41,911 nucleotides of DNA from Perkinsus marinus ATCC 50983 (lineage: Eukaryota > Perkinsozoa > Perkinsida > Perkinsidae): positions 17,120 through 59,030 of the forward strand of contig NW_003216480.1 in NCBI RefSeq assembly GCF_000006405.1, in the 5' to 3' direction. The stretch's first letter is position 1; the number at the start of each line of letters is the position of its first letter. Below, in pieces: positions 41,069 through 41,911 of the stretch. Position numbers and translations under genes: made by a program. The notes beneath the pieces were generated by a model, which was not told the origin of the DNA, did no database searches, and saw only the letters and a list, made by a program, of their open reading frames with translations.

Positions 41069-41596
41069 ATGGCAATCTTAACAGTCCAAGTGCCACAGGG
41101 GGCTACTGGTGGTAGCACTCTACAGATTACGGATCCCGCCACTGGAAGGCCGATGCAGGTCCAGGTGCCGGCCGGTCTTAGACCCGGTGACACATTTAAT
41201 GTAGAGGTAATGCTAATAGTAGTAGCGGTACTTGCAGTCGCCATTGCAGCAGTGTTCAATGTAGCATCCCTCAGGTTTCACCAGCAGTAGTGACTGCTCA
41301 ACCGTACAACAACAGTGGCTATGGAGGCTATGATTCTTATGGGAACTCGTGAACATCTATTCTTAGCCACAATGTGAAAAACAATCACACCCTCAGATAC
41401 CAGCACCCGCCTCATCAAACTGTCATTATCACAGACAGTAGTTGTCCACCGTCCGACGACAATGGTCAGGGAGCAGCACAAGCCGCCAGCTGTTGTCTTT
41501 GTCTTACTAGTAGGTCGTCTTACCTTCTGTTCTCCCTTATGCCTTTGCCTCTCAGCTATGCTCTCCTGTTGCCTCCTGGGACAGGCCATCGGATGA
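41069..41596 (+). CDS. Small Cys-rich protein, tandem paralogue 2
   Basis: Four exons (41069-41206, 41275-41348, 41397-41509 and 41556-41596) give 121 aa. Exon 1 (46 codons) reads VQVPQGATGGSTLQITDP, TGRPMQVQVPAGLRPGDTFN and is close to its neighbour's. Exon 2 encodes a Tyr/Gly/Asn-rich linker (YNNSGYGGYDSYGN), where the paralogue has an unrelated Gly/Pro linker. Exon 3 has HQTVIITDSS, then Cys/Ala-rich sequence. Exon 4 has MLSCCLLGQAIG. The linker differs most, the two ends least, which suggests the N-terminal domain and Cys-rich end are the constrained parts. Start ATG 41069 was chosen because it aligns with the paralogue's start. Confidence 0.75.
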
Positions 41597-41911
41597 GCCA
41601 GTCTTATCATAAGGGATTTGCAAAGTCAAATTCAGGCGACCTCATCGCCGCTCCCACTTTCTCTACAGTTCCTGTCGAAAATACACTTCTCTGAAGGCGA
41701 CAGAATTCTGTACATGCCTATTCTACTGAGCTACAGTCATCACGCAACGCGTTGTTCCTCTCTAGTGTAATCAGCTGTTTCTCTCACACACTGTTGCTCT
41801 AGCGTTACCAACAATGACAACACAAGGTCACATTCAGTCAGTCTTCGGGGTGGTTAAGTTGGAGCTTCGAAAATAGGGAGGGGGTAGCTCGAAGGTTCTT
41901 GAACGGGTGGT
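41597..41911. other. Region downstream of the Cys-rich pair
   Basis: No gene or repeat recognised up to the window end; probably the 3' UTR of paralogue 2 and the next promoter. Confidence 0.35.

Noticed and set aside
1-41911. CRISPR arrays, prokaryotic operons, rRNA genes, complete tRNA genes
   Set aside because: No regularly spaced identical repeats, no ribosome-binding-site pattern and no closed tRNA cloverleaf or rRNA-like sequence were seen; the DNA is eukaryotic with many introns.

Overview
The window looks like nuclear DNA of an alveolate protist, most probably a Perkinsus-type organism. Genes are dense and lie on both strands. Nearly all contain many tiny GT-AG introns of about 40-50 nt. 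The proteome mixes ciliate/apicomplexan/dinoflagellate-type traits: tryptophanyl-tRNA synthetase with an AlaX-like N-terminal domain as in apicomplexans, a BBSome subunit of a flagellated cell, a RAP-domain protein, and a polytopic membrane protein of a type I associate with dinoflagellates. The organism assignment is inference from these traits. One 100-base run of N (14142-14241) is an assembly gap.

Layout. 1-807 (-): 3'-truncated F-box/LRR-like gene. 1506-4016 (+): AlaX-TrpRS, 15 or more exons. 5146-6159 (+): intronless methyltransferase-like protein. About 6845-7677 (+): coiled-coil protein. 8201-10056 (+): BBS4, 13 exons. 10170-11726 (+): intronless membrane-anchored protein with two methyltransferase-like halves. 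12059-13300: poorly resolved coding patches. 13338-16512 (+): long coiled-coil protein ending in leucine-rich repeats, crossing the gap. 16638-21442 (-): a compact same-strand run of RAP-domain protein, RlmL-like protein, a small unknown gene and exosome subunit RRP43. 21920-25268 (+): multi-exon membrane protein with a WW-like domain. 26753-28093 (-): Gln-rich protein. 28.1-32.8 kb: gene-poor, repeat-rich DNA holding hairpins, degenerate repeats, tRNA-like repeats and one Thr-rich gene. 32819-33639 (-): RING protein. 33744-36770 (-): large helical-repeat-like protein. 37411-39481 (-): WS/DGAT acyltransferase, 8 exons. 40312-41596 (+): two tandem paralogous small Cys-rich proteins.

The most notable non-coding result is a previously unlabelled family of about 175-187 bp terminal-inverted-repeat elements. 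Three copies are present, two of them with perfect 8-bp target-site duplications and both of those inside introns, which fits a hAT-type MITE. Other notable structures are seven or more long near-perfect hairpins, often in adjacent pairs, and a cluster of degenerate tRNA-like (SINE-like) sequences. Functionally the genes do not form one pathway. RNA metabolism is over-represented on the minus-strand run (exosome, RAP, RlmL-like), and flagellar trafficking (BBS4) and neutral-lipid synthesis (WS/DGAT) stand alone.
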